A stretch of DNA of 64,000 nt from contig JAJNNX010000087.1 of assembly GCA_023159155.1 (NCBI GenBank), forward strand, positions 20,003 through 84,002, written 5' to 3'. Numbering within the stretch: position 1 is the stretch's first letter; each line of letters opens with the position of its first letter. The position numbers and the translations under genes are program-made. Below are positions 10,170 through 21,024 of the stretch, piece after piece. The notes below the pieces were generated by a model. That model saw nothing but the letters and a program-made list of their open reading frames with translations. It made no database searches and was not told the origin of the DNA. This DNA comes from Ustulina deusta. Its lineage: Eukaryota > Ascomycota > Sordariomycetes > Xylariales > Xylariaceae.

Positions 10170-10836
10170 ATGAAATCCCTAGACCATGTTCCGGGTTGCG
10201 GAGACGCTTTTGTTGCCAAGGCCTACGATTGGGCTTCCCTCGGAGATGTACTCATCGTGAATGTGGGTGGGCAACGAGGCTCAGTCGCGATAGACTTGGC
10301 AAGTAAGTTTGAGAACGTCAAACTGCTTGTCCAGGATGCAGCCATAGTCATTGAAAGCGCCGACTCCGCCGTTCCCAACCAGTTGAAAGAGCGCGTCCAG
10401 TTCATGGAACACGAGCTCTTTGGAAATCAGACGGTGCAAGCAGACGTCTATTTCTTCCGCATGATCCTCCGTTCTTGGGGCGATAAATACGCTGTCAACA
10501 TCTTGAAAGCTCAGATTCCCGCCCTTCGGCCCGGAGCAAAGATCCTCATTCAGGACGCATGTATGCCAGGGCCGGACAGTGCTAGTCCATTATGGAGAGA
10601 GCGAGTTATGAGGTATGCAACTTTGTTAGGTATAACGGATGAACTCGTATGCTTATTGACAAAAACTCACAAGGTCGGTTGACATGGCGTTGAAATTCTA
10701 CTTCAACAGCTACGAAAGACATCTGGACGAATGGAAATCGCTTCTCGCAGCGGCAGATAAGCGATTCGTCCTACATCGGGTGTTTGAGACCATGGACTCT
10801 CAGCTAACTATCCTTGAAGTTCACTGGGATGTGTAA
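10170..10836 (+). pseudogene. O-methyltransferase, C-terminal half (truncated)
   Basis: Two exons, 10170-10612 and 10674-10836, intron 61 bp, joined in frame. The frame is open but only about 200 aa, half the usual 380-400. Seen: AYDWASLGD, the SAM-binding VNVGGQRGSVAIDLA, LLVQD, and ALRPGAKILIQDAC. The dimerisation and N-terminal substrate part is missing: the sequence meets the TPR relic of the opposite strand at about 10,165. The catalytic His of the family, in an (H)DW(S/N)D motif, is replaced: here it reads LRSWGDKYAV, with Arg-Ser. An ATG at 10170 could start a protein, but without the catalytic His and N-domain activity is unlikely. It once probably methylated a phenolic hydroxyl of a secondary metabolite. 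Confidence 0.75.
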
Positions 10837-11959
10837 CTTGGCATGGCAGTCCATCAATTCCAGGTTCGTTGGCTATCCGAGCTTTGAGGTACATCGTGCA
10901 ATGGGTAATTTCTATTCTCAAAAAAGCTAGGTATCTCCTGGCTTGCATTCAGTCATTCTTTGGGTCAGGCTGGCAGTGGGGGTACGGCTTTGAGATTGCG
11001 TCGACCAAAGTGCAGCTTGGACTCCCTTAGAGCAAGGTAGACATACTTAGTACAACACTCTCCCTTGGATCCAAGCCTGGTTTTTTCCGAACAGGTTTCC
11101 TACAGCTACTCCCAGCTTTTCATTCCTAAGAATCAAATGAATCGTATTGTCTGTTATTCTGGTGTCTTCCATCTCTCGGAAATAGACGAGCGCAAAGCTG
11201 CTGGAAACTGCTTGATCTTGTAGGAGCTACTTGCATATGTTAATTGTTGTTGTTCCTTAATCGAAAAGAGCCTTGCAGCCATTCGACCCTCCCTTCGCAT
11301 ACAATTGGTGGTAAAAACCAACGCGCGCGTCCATCTCCGTCATTTTCAGGCATTTCGATGAATATCGAATCCATTGAACTCGGCAAAGCATTTCAAAATA
11401 TCATGTTCATAAGGTGCTTTCTGGGATTGTCGAGAGAGTAGCGCCTTGCTTCAAACGGAGAAGAGAGAGGAGGGAGGTCAAGAACAGTGGGAGGGGTGGA
11501 GGGGTCCAACGGGGGGCCGGGCAGTAGGAACAATAATTGGAGTGACATCCTTCGATAACAGGGTGCTGCTGTCAAAAAGTACCATTAAAAAGTTACCGTT
11601 AAAAATAGTAGAACTTATACAACCAACCATAATTATAAATATACCCCTCAGCAATACGGCTTCTCCAACACGATGTACCGATGATAAGACCTGCATGACA
11701 CTGCGCTGTTGGTTAGGGGATTTTATTTGCTCACTACGTTGGCCCCTTTTGGACCCTGCGGCAAGGCTGGGAAAAAGGGGGAAGGCGCGAGATGGGTAAA
11801 ACTCACAGGATTCAACATGATTGGATAAGATGATGGATCGTCCTTCTTTGCGCCCCGGTATTATTTATTCGGATTATTCGCTGAACAACACTGCAATCTT
11901 CCCACACCACATGTCTTTGGCTCGCGTTATCCGGTCCCAATTACATACCATCAATTGCA
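10837..11959. other. No gene seen
   Basis: About 1.1 kb of normal-composition DNA without convincing coding frames. It includes a G-rich patch near 11,460-11,525. No repeat or RNA gene recognised. Confidence 0.5.
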
Positions 11960-12105
11960 ATGGATACGATGACGCCGCCCCCTATGAATCCGAATGACCC
12001 TGGACGTGGGATTTGGTTTATCGGTTTGACGTGGACATTCACCATTCTAAGTCTACTCGTCGTCGCCACTCGTTTTTGGGTCCGCATCGCGGTTACTCAT
12101 ATATT
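11960..12105 (+). pseudogene. 5' stub of a PTH11/rhodopsin-like membrane protein
   Basis: From the ATG at 11960 the frame reads GRGIWFIGLTWTFTILSL then LVVATRFWVRIAV: the first transmembrane segment and following basic loop of fungal rhodopsin-domain (PTH11-like) proteins. The similarity stops at about 12,100, where the sequence becomes the antisense 3' flank of the MFS stub, and a stop codon follows. Six of seven helices are absent. Confidence 0.5.
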
Positions 12106-12431
12106 GTATGTTGAAATCGGTTGTAATTCGAGGGAGTGAAGTGGCTGGTCTGCGATGAGTAAGTGATAGAAAGAGGGTGGTCTTTGGACATACCAAGAAT
12201 ATAATGATCGAAACACATCAAGAACACAATTGACATCATGCCTACTGTAAATACAACAAGTGGCAAACCGTGCATGGTCGAGTCCTTCTCTGGGCCAGGT
12301 TCAATCTTATTGAGAGCATGTTGAATGTGCGAATGTGATGTCTCGATTTCTAGTGCTGCACTGTCAACGGCCACCGGAGTGCCTATACCAACACTTTTAG
12401 TCGAGCTGGAGTCTATTTGTCCAGGAGACAT
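12106..12431 (-). pseudogene. 5' stub of an MFS drug-efflux (DHA2-like) transporter
   Basis: First exon 12431-12194: a polar N-terminus followed by STMHGLPLVVFTVGMMS and FLMCFDHYIL, the start of helix 1 of 14-helix MFS pumps, which normally continues with ATAIP. A proper donor (GTATGT, phase 1) follows at 12193, but no second exon is present: by about 12,105 the sequence is the oppositely oriented receptor stub. A truncated gene, probably non-functional. Confidence 0.6.
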
Positions 12432-13045
12432 AGTTGGTCGAGATTCAGTTCTTTGAGCAACCGACCAAGGTATGCCAGGATGACGATTTAGGTAGCGTAT
12501 CTTTTAGACCGGACGAGAAACAAGAAAACGAAATGGAAGAAGAGAAATTATAGAGATTAAAAAGCTTCCATTCTAAGAGAAGCTGAGATTATATCAAACC
12601 AACAACACCATCTCCAACAAGAAAAAAAAAAGTACTGATTGAACATGCTCTCCATCCCTAGGTACTATATAAGCGAGCTAATCAATCGAGTCTTCTTACT
12701 AGTAGTTCTGTATAATACCTACATATAACAGTCTTTCTTGGACTTAACTAACTGTTTATGGCCAGTACCCTGTATCTGACAAAGGGAGCCTTACAGGGAT
12801 TCCATTTGCGTCTGTTACATAGTATTACCTGTTGGCTGTAGGTGATACTCAGTATTACCAACTACAGCACCTGAGGGAGCATTGAATCCTTTGTAAGCGT
12901 GCCGCACTCTGCTACATAATATGGCGGCATCATTCATTTTCACCCCTCATCCTCATCCTCTTCTCTCACTTCCTTTTCACTTTTCTCGCGTCCTCAGAGC
13001 CCGTAATATTTTTCATATGTGATCCGCACTGCTCGAACTGACTCC
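12432..13045. promoter_or_regulatory. Intergenic region and likely promoter of the NRPS-like gene
   Basis: No coding frame. A TATA-like stretch lies near 12,664-12,674 and a pyrimidine-rich tract (CATCCTC repeats, CTTTTC) at about 12,939-12,988, some 60-100 bp before the start codon. CT-rich tracts at this place are common in fungal core promoters. Inferred from position only. Confidence 0.4.
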
Positions 13046-16000
13046 ATGGCAGGCGATAGAGTTGCAAGCGGTCTCTGGCGAGAATTCACCTTGCCGCAGA
13101 TTGTTGACAAGGTGGCTCATGAGGAGCCCGACTACTTATACGGATCGTGGCCGGTAGAGCAGAGCTCGTACTTGGCCGGCGTGCGAAATATCACCTATGC
13201 TCAACTGGCCAACATCGTGAACGGTTTGGCATGGTGGCTGGTCAAGCAGCTGGGTCCCGACAAACAGCGTGAAGTCCTAGCCTACGTAGGTCCTAATGAC
13301 GTACGGTTCACGGCCCTGGTGCTGGCGGCCATGAAGACGGGCCACAGGGTGAGCAGCATCGTCTACGATGACGGGAGGCGAGTTAAATGATCTATAGCTC
13401 TTTCTCACTTCACCACGCAACAGCCCAATAGCCCATCGCAAGCTTTTCGGTTCGCTCAAGTGCGAAAGCCTCATCACGCCGGATCCAACACACCCACCCA
13501 CTAGAGCAATTCTTGAGGCTGTTGAACTCTGCCGACCCATTACGATCCCAAGTATTGAGGACCTCCTTTTCACCGTGCACGCAGTGTACACAAAGGATAA
13601 GGCCTTGGATGGGTCACTATTGGATACGCTGTTCATCATGTACGTTTCGGAAAGTTGAAGCATAGATGAGGGTTCTCTAATTTGAGATTTAGCCACACTT
13701 CTGGTTCGACGAGTATACCGAAGCCCCTAAATTGGACCCAAGCGACTGCGATGCGACACATTGAAGCCAGTAGTCGGGATCCGTCTACCGGGTTGATGTC
13801 TATTGACTCGTTCATCCACGGCAAACGGGTATTGTCGACACTACCACCATTTCATGTATGTCAGCCGGGATTAAGCCCAACTAGGGGTACATCCACTGAA
13901 GACTAGCGCTGATAACTTATAGGGTGCTGGTCTGGTGCAGCATCTACTGTACGCCATTCCCTTTGGCAATATTCCAGTGATTCCAGCGACAACAGGGGCA
14001 ATCGTCACAGCCAAGGGCGTCGTAGATGCCCTCAAGCAGACGCCCGCCGACGTGGCAGTCATGGTACCATCCATAGTAGCCGAGCTCTCCCAGAGTCCAG
14101 AGTTGCTCGATTACTGTGCTAAGAACCTCCAACTCATCCTATATATCGGGGGCGACCTACCGCAAGCTGTGGGCGATCGTGTCGCCTCCAAGGTTCGGCT
14201 TTGTTGCTGGTGGGGAGCATCTGAAGTGGGCATGCCGCAGCAGATGATTGTACCCGAGTTGGAATCGCAAAAAGGCGGTTGGCGCTACGTTCGTTTTCAC
14301 CCTTGCGCGGGTGCGACCTTTGACAAGGTAAACGACGGTCTCCACGAACTCGTGATAAGTCGCGATGAGACACGCATCGACACGCAAACCAGCTTCACCA
14401 TTGGCGGCTTCGAGGATTTCACAGAGTACCGTACTCGTGATTTGTTCGAGCCCCATCCAGTGGTGCCGGACTCCTGGCGCTGGTGTGCCCGGGCGGACGA
14501 CATCATCGTCTTCCTAAATGGCGAAAAAACGAACCCAGTGTCGATGGAACAGCAGATTGTCGCTCACAACCCGGGCTTGATCAGCGGTGCTATAGTCATC
14601 GGCGCTCAGAGGTTCGAAGCGGCGCTGATCATTGAGCCAGCAGCCAACGACGTCCCTCTAACAACAGCCGAGCAAGCCTCTCTGATTGAACGTGTGTGGC
14701 CAAGCGTCGACGAAGCGAACCGTAGCGCGCCCGCCCATGCAAGAATTGACAAGTCGTTAATCCTGGTCGCTCCTCAGCCCCTCATACGGGCTGGGAAGGG
14801 CACAATTCAGCGGGCTGCAAGCGTTTTGCAATACACGGCCGATATAGACAAGTTGTACTCAAATACCAATATCTCCTCATATGTATATGGCGATGGAGAC
14901 GAGGCAACTAGCGCTCAGATCATGGAGGCGGCAGATGTGAATATGGTTATACGACTGATTCAAGACACTATTCGCGACATGAAAGGCCTCACAGAGATGG
15001 ACGATGACACGAGTTTTTTCGACGGCGGCCTAGATTCGCTGCAGGCCTTACAACTTGTACGAACGATGCGGAAGGCTATCCGTTGCCCCAGTCTCGCGCT
15101 ATCAACTGTCTATCAGAACCCAACCGCAAGGCAGCTCGCCACAGCAGTGGCATTCGGCTCAAGCGATGGCTCTGATGACCAGAAGGTCTCAGAACAGCTC
15201 TTGGCCACCTACCGAGGGCTTTTGCAAGGGATCCCAAAGCTCGCTGATGCCCCGAGCAAAGAGGACGAGGGGCCCGTGGACATCCTCTTGACGGGCTCGA
15301 CCGGGACACTAGGCACATCCATTCTCTACGCGCTCCTCAAGCACCCCAGCGTCCGCCATATTTTCTGCCTCAATCGAAGTCCAGATGGCGGTCGAGCAGC
15401 CCAGCTCGAGCGATTCGCCGCATCCAATCTAGGAACAGACATACTGAGCAGCCGTGTCACATTCTTGCAGACAGATCTAACGGATCCGAAACTCGGTTTG
15501 GACGAAGAAACGTACGCAACGCTCCGCGCCCGCGTCGGGCTGTTCATCCACAATGCCTGGCCCGTCAACTTCAACCTCAATCTTCTGGCCTTTCGGCCGC
15601 TGTTCGCGGGTCTCGTGAACCTCTTCAAATTCGCAGCCGACGCCGCCCCGCGCACTGTGCGGACCTTCTTCGTCTCGAGTGTCAGCGCCGTGTCCGGCAT
15701 TGGCACCGGAGCGCCCGAAGAGGCCGTGCCGGACGAGGTCGGGCCCCTTGCCGCGCCTCTCGCGAACGGATAGGCGCGCAGTAAGCGCCTGGCCGAATTA
15801 CTGTGCGACTCCGCAGCCCGACAACTTGGCCGTCCCGTAACCATCTTGCGCATTGGTCAGGTTGCCGGGTCTACGGTCCAGCGGGGCGCCGTCTGGAACC
15901 GGTCCGAATGGTTCCCGAGCCTGGTCATCAGTTCCTTGCTGCGCTTGAAATCCCTACCCGACAGCCTCGGCCCCCAGTTCTCTGAGGTGGACTGGGTTCC

Positions 16001-16484
16001 ATCGGACGTGCTGGGTGCGGTTATCGCTGATCTCGTCCTGGCTGTTCCGGACACAACGCGGGGTGGCGGTGCCGAGGTCTTCAATGTGCGGAACCCGAAT
16101 ACGACATCTTGGAGTTCGCTTATCCCGATGATCAAAGAAGCAGCCAAGACGAAGTCTGAGCAGAATATACAAGTCGTCTCGCCTGCGGTGTGGCTGGCCC
16201 AGCTCCAGGAGAGCGTAGAAAGCGACAGCAATGACGCAGGCGCCGGGTTAACCGGGCCACTCGTGGCCAAGAACCCGGCTGTGAAGTTAGTTGATTTCTA
16301 CCGCGAGGGCCTGTGGCCACGCTTGCCGTCGGATGCCCCATTACAGCTGCCGATGGTTGTCGCTCGGGCGGTGGCCACTAGTGATACCCTACGCAACATC
16401 CCGCCTGTAAGGCCAGAGTGGATGAGGAAATGGGTCGCGGAGTGGATGGAAGATGTAGATCCAGTTGCTACCGAGTCGCTATAA
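13046..16484 (+). CDS. NRPS-like enzyme: adenylation-thiolation-thioester reductase, with one internal stop
   Basis: Exons 13046-13348, 13398-13639, 13693-13855 and 13923-16484, all in frame; 1,089 codons if the TAG at 15771-15773 is ignored. Order: adenylation domain with HTSGSTSIPKPL (from residue 183), WWGASEVG, YRTRDLF and DDIIVFLNGEKTNP; carrier domain with GGLDSLQ (Ser608, phosphopantetheine site); reductase domain with the NADPH motif LLTGSTGTLGTS (about 691-702), SSVSAVSG and the YxxxK region. This architecture activates a carboxylic acid, loads it on the carrier and releases it as aldehyde or alcohol. The TAG replaces codon 853: the text is ANG-stop-ARSKRLAELL, where the family has GYAxSK with Tyr as catalytic residue. 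The frame continues intact for 236 codons. As written, the product ends inside the reductase. Confidence 0.85.
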
Positions 16485-17026
16485 GCTGTAATGCCTCATG
16501 ATTGCGACTCGGCCAGGGTTTTCTATTAGTCGATGGGTAGATCCGATTGCGATACATCTGAATTATAAGGCTCACTTGTGATACGTTGACCCACGTGCCT
16601 CACATCTTCGTCGCATTAGTGTAGGAAAAGCCTAGACTCTGCTATTTGATGAAAACGAAAACTACAGCTCTCGCGCCACTTGACACTAAAGCAGTATTTC
16701 AACACTATTGTGGACGGGATAAGGTGGAAATAGGAACAGCAAGCGTCAGGAAAACCCCGACCGTAGGTGTTGCATCGATTATTGCGATATCCACGGACAT
16801 TGCCGCTAATGATATACCGCGGCGCGTTGCTAGGTTTATCACAATGATACAAGCGTGACACAGCAGTGATAGTATATACGGATCTGACCGTTTGCCTGGG
16901 CAGAAACATGATTCCGAAGGGCTAGATACAACATGACGGATATGAGTGAGGGATTTGGGACATAAATCATACATGCGGTGAGCGCTTTTGCCACGGTTTC
17001 CCCTATCATACGGCTGCCGGGGCAAA
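16485..17026. other. Convergent intergenic region
   Basis: The 3' flanks of the NRPS-like gene and the leftward AIM18 gene. Short frames only, no recognised feature. Confidence 0.5.
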
Positions 17027-18190
17027 TCATATGACCCGAGTCGCTACGGTTCCAATGGGTCTCTCGACAAACTCCATAATGCCATCCACGATGTTGTTAC
17101 GCGCAGGCTCGGAAGCCACCTGCTTGCCGGCTAGATAGTTGAGCCAAAGCAGGCGCGACACCCTCTCATCAGTCACCCGGCCGATCGAGCCCATGCCGAC
17201 CTTGCCGTCGTCGTAGGTCACGGTCAGCCGTCCGGCGGCGTCCCGGCATAGGAGCAATTCCCGGGACTTGGGCACCTTCCCCCGGTTGAACAGCGACTTG
17301 AAGTCCTTCATAGCCAGGCCGAAGGCGTCGTCGCCGAACTCGGCACTGTTGCGCTGCGAGCGCGCCGTGATGGCGCGGACGAAGCCGTCTCGCAGGTGAT
17401 GGAAATCGGTATCTCGGACGGGGATGATGCGGAACAGCGACCGGGGACGGACCTCGGCGAGGATGGAGTTCCAGAGCTTCTCGCCCTGCTCGGGGTCGAG
17501 GAGCGCTTGGCGCAAGGTGTCCTTCTCGCTCGAGACCAGCGCCGTGGCGATGGGGTTGATTTCCTTGATGAGCCGCGACTGGAAGGCCGCGATGTCCTGC
17601 GTCGCCAGGTAGTACCCGACCATGTACACCTCGAAGCCGAGGAACGTGACGGTCCGCACGCCGAGGCCAACCAACGTGTACTCGACGCCATCGACCTCCT
17701 CCCGGCCCGGCTCGGCGCCGACGGCCAAGTCCAGCAGGCGCGGGAATGTTGGGACGGTGGTGTTTCCGGTGGGCACGATCTCGCGGCCCTGGGCATCGTG
17801 CAGGACGGTCTTGCGCCTCGACCCGGCGTCGGTGGTGAAGGGGTCGGCATTGACCGGCAGGCCGGAGTCGAGCTTCTTGGCCTTGCGCAGCGCGATGCCG
17901 AGGAGATAGGCGGTGTAGAGGCAGGCGATGACGCCCGAGACGGCGCCGCAGAGGAGAAAGTTGCGCCGTCGCACCTCGAAGTTGCGGTACTCGTCCCGCA
18001 TGCGCTTGATGTCGAGCGACTCGATGACGCGGCCGGCCGGCCGACGGCCCCCCAGGAACTGGAGCGTGCGGCGCTGGACCGCGGACGGATGCCTCTGCAG
18101 GCACTGGGCGCGGGGCGCAAGCGGGAGACGCGAGCCGGTCGCAAGAGACCGCAGACGCGGCGTGGACGGTAAAGAGCGTGCGGCCCTCAT
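17027..18190 (-). CDS. AIM18: Altered inheritance of mitochondria protein 18 (chalcone isomerase-like)
   Basis: Single exon, 387 aa, intact. The N-terminus is rich in Arg, Ser and Leu without acids (RAARSLPSTPRLRSLA), a typical mitochondrial presequence. A membrane segment follows at about residues 78-98 (CGAVSGVIACLYTAYLLGIA). The C-terminal two thirds has the chalcone-isomerase-like fold seen in AIM18/AIM46: VEYTLVGLGVRTVTFLGFEV, then VYMVGYYLA, and later GMGSIGRVTDERVSRLLWL with the helix that ends the domain. Yeast AIM18 is an inner-membrane protein proposed to bind heme; it is not a flavonoid enzyme. High GC, so false frames overlap it on both strands. Confidence 0.88.
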   Translation of the reverse strand: MRAARSLPSTPRLRSLATGSRLPLAPRAQCLQRHPSAVQRRTLQFLGGRRPAGRVIESLDIKRMRDEYRNFEVRRRNFLLCGAVSGVIACLYTAYLLGIALRKAKKLDSGLPVNADPFTTDAGSRRKTVLHDAQGREIVPTGNTTVPTFPRLLDLAVGAEPGREEVDGVEYTLVGLGVRTVTFLGFEVYMVGYYLATQDIAAFQSRLIKEINPIATALVSSEKDTLRQALLDPEQGEKLWNSILAEVRPRSLFRIIPVRDTDFHHLRDGFVRAITARSQRNSAEFGDDAFGLAMKDFKSLFNRGKVPKSRELLLCRDAAGRLTVTYDDGKVGMGSIGRVTDERVSRLLWLNYLAGKQVASEPARNNIVDGIMEFVERPIGTVATRVI

Positions 18191-19527
18191 CGCGGACGGG
18201 GGGGCGCCTGGTGACCGGGATGGCGGGTTTTTAGTCGATGGATTGTGTTTCTAACAATTGGCGCCTGTTCGTGAGTCCCGCAAGCCCGAACTAATTGAGG
18301 TCGGGGTCGTCCTCAATTGTGACTTGCATTCGGCACAATTTCGAGGTTGCCTTTTGAGTGTAGATGAGATATGTGGTGAATGCTAGCGCTACCGGTGACG
18401 ATAGAGGTGCATGGAGCTCCAGCTGATGCTCACGAGCTCCACTTTTCTGCATTTCATGTTATCAGTATACATGGATTAATGGATAATACCTCCATTATGC
18501 ATGGATATTGAGATATACCCTTGTTCCACATATGAACAGAGGTGTGGGGTGCGGGTGGAAAATAGAACTCCTCCCAATGGGCAGGTCCACCGGGTGTAAC
18601 CGATTTCTTCTCCCAGGTAGGCACCCAGGTACTTAACTAGATAGACGTGCGGCTGCCTTATTCTTCCCTCCTGTTGTAAATCCAACATCGCCCGCTCCCC
18701 GATTTCCGCCCTTATTCTTACTCTTCCTCTTGTTGCTGTCTTATAATCTACGCCGAGGTCCATCTCATCAATACCACCGCTTACATCGTTCAGCGACTGG
18801 GAGTTACCAACCGGGCCTATGTCTTTTGATCACATAACATGGCACGGACTTGGCGCCAGCGATTATCGTGGCTGACGCTGTCTTAGAAGCGCGGTATCGA
18901 TTTGGTTGCCTACTCAGCCACCCTTGTAATTTGCTCGATGGATCAGTTGCTGCAGGATTTCGGGTTGGCACCCTCTTGTCTCATGCGGTGGTCGATTGAT
19001 CGATGACCTACATACTGTCCAGATATATCGTGGGGTGGTCACTGGTGCAGGGGTCATTGTTGAACATTCGAACCACGACTTCCTCAGAATCCCAGCGAAT
19101 AATGTCGAGCAAGCAGCATCAGGTAGAGCGACGGTGACACGGCTGGTTCGTCTTGCAGACGACGATATTGGCGGGTGACCCTCTCGCCGGCTGCTAAGCC
19201 TCAAGCCTCCTTTGGCTGCCCAATGTCTATTGGCGAAGCGGCGAGGCGAAGTACCGAATGTTGCCGCCAGCGGAATGCACAAGCTATAATCGGGCTTACG
19301 TAGTTTAAGCCACATCCTGTCTCATGATTCTCACAGACGGAGCGGCCAGTACATGAGCCGCGCGCCATCCCAGAAGTACCGCCAAACCCATCAAACTCGG
19401 CCGGGCGCCCTTCATTTACTGGCATCCGCTCCATACATCCATTAAATCGGAGTCCCTCCTCGAACTTATTCTTGCCGAGACGCGCATCCGACTCGCCCCC
19501 GTCCTATTGAAGTAGGCAACGGTTGCC
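18191..19527. other. Intergenic, no gene recognised
   Basis: About 1.3 kb between the divergent AIM18 and HET genes. Some frames of 60-130 codons exist on both strands (for example minus 18476-18763 and plus 18996-19178) with partly protein-like composition. They lack start context, introns or known motifs, so I do not call them. The region must contain both promoters. Confidence 0.4.
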
Positions 19528-21024
19528 ATGGCCACCTTCACGTATAGTAACATGATCACCATAGAGTACGATAAACTCAGAGATTCCAATCGCAATATCC
19601 GCCTATTGCGATTCCGACAGCCCAGCTCTTTGCAACCAATCCCTTTCTTCATGGAGCTGCACGAGTATCCATTGGCGAGCGTGTACAAGCAATTTATCGC
19701 CGTCTCGCATCACTGGACTTCTTCAACTAAACCACTCCGGGAAAGTGAAGAGGGGTTTCTCGTCGGCGGTGACTTGGGGCGGCTCCTGCTTCAGCTGAAG
19801 GGCATTGAGCCCTCTTTGAAGAAGAAATTCGCCGATTTCAAGGGGTTCTGGATTGACGCCATCTGCATTAATCAAGATGATAGTATTCACGACGAGGAAA
19901 AAGTAAACCAGTTACAACTCTTGTCCCAGATTTATCAATCAGCAGAGTCTTGCCTTGTCGTTTTAGGAGCGAGCGACGGTAGCTTCCTGCAGTCGGCTAT
20001 AAAGTACCTCAAAAGTGGCAGCGCCGAGCACCTGAAAACGCAAACAACCGGCCGTTTAAGTAGTCTCGCCTTCCAAGCCGAGAAAAAAGGTCTAGAGCGG
20101 CTGTTCAATTTGTCGTATTTCAGAAGGGTCTGGATTCTCCAGGAGGTGATCCTGTCCCCAAAGATTAGGGTACTCTATGGCTTGGATCTCGTAGAGTGGG
20201 AGGAGTTCTGGACCCTTTCCAGAAAGCTTAGTGAACTTTCCAAAGACGTCGAACAACTGTCTACAAAGCACCGCAATTGGGTTGCAAACATGTTGAGGAC
20301 GCCGGCCTACTCCGTCATCCGTCAGCGGTGCAAGTTTCGAACCAACTTGGAGAAACCCTCGATTGTGGTGCTAATCGAGCGCTTCTGCATTTGGGAAAGT
20401 ACGGAGTACGTCGACAGAGTCTTGGCCCATGCGAATATTTGCTCTGAAGACATATTGGCGGACAAGACAAACAAAGAAAAGTTATATCAGAGCATCATGA
20501 CCCAAGTCGTTCGACAAGACCACAGCAATGAAGTTATCCAAGAGTTCCAAAAACTCCTCTCGCAATTGCTAAAACGTTCAACCCCCCAAAACAAGACCAC
20601 TCAACTTTCAAACGATCCAGTCAATGTCTCTCTACATGTGCGACCGATGCCTTTTGCCCTAGCCCTCCGGTCGTCAAACTCTATCTCGTCAGTCGAAGCC
20701 CCATCCGTCCTTAGCACAGTGTTTGGAACACCCTCATTTGCTGGCTCGACATCAATAAATCCAATCGGTCATATCTCTCTTGCCCAAAGAGACGCAATTT
20801 CCCGAAGCCGCCAGGCAGGCGGCAGGCATCCTCTAGTCAGTACTCGACGTGTAAGCAATAACCCCGAAACATTTCATCCTATCATGGAAATTCAGGACAC
20901 CTCACCGCTCGAGATACACGCACCAAAACGCAATGGCCTTGCCACATATATTCCTCGGAGCATTTCGCTTCTGTGGGACCCGAGCGCTTTTGAGAGGCGC
21001 CCTGTAGTTTGGAACAACGTGTAA
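19528..21024 (+). CDS. Heterokaryon incompatibility (HET) domain protein
   Basis: Single exon, 498 aa, ATG in good context (GCC-ATG-G). Seen in order: FIAVSHHW (about residue 52), FWIDAICINQDD (about 110), EKVNQLQLLSQIYQSA, CLVVLGASD, YFRRVWILQEV (about 200) and VLYGL. These are the conserved blocks of the HET domain, which triggers a cell-death reaction when incompatible fungal cells fuse and is related to TIR folds. The C-terminal half is Ser/Thr-rich, low in recognisable structure, with no WD40, ankyrin or NB-ARC repeats. Cytoplasmic. The partner is unknown. Intact as far as readable. Confidence 0.88.
   Translation: MATFTYSNMITIEYDKLRDSNRNIRLLRFRQPSSLQPIPFFMELHEYPLASVYKQFIAVSHHWTSSTKPLRESEEGFLVGGDLGRLLLQLKGIEPSLKKKFADFKGFWIDAICINQDDSIHDEEKVNQLQLLSQIYQSAESCLVVLGASDGSFLQSAIKYLKSGSAEHLKTQTTGRLSSLAFQAEKKGLERLFNLSYFRRVWILQEVILSPKIRVLYGLDLVEWEEFWTLSRKLSELSKDVEQLSTKHRNWVANMLRTPAYSVIRQRCKFRTNLEKPSIVVLIERFCIWESTEYVDRVLAHANICSEDILADKTNKEKLYQSIMTQVVRQDHSNEVIQEFQKLLSQLLKRSTPQNKTTQLSNDPVNVSLHVRPMPFALALRSSNSISSVEAPSVLSTVFGTPSFAGSTSINPIGHISLAQRDAISRSRQAGGRHPLVSTRRVSNNPETFHPIMEIQDTSPLEIHAPKRNGLATYIPRSISLLWDPSAFERRPVVWNNV

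Noticed and set aside
17169..18172. Large frames overlapping AIM18 in other phases and on the plus strand
   Set aside because: Arg/Pro/Ala-rich shadows of a high-GC gene.
18476..19315. Frames of 60-130 codons between AIM18 and the HET gene
   Set aside because: No recognised motif, no start context or introns; not separable from chance.
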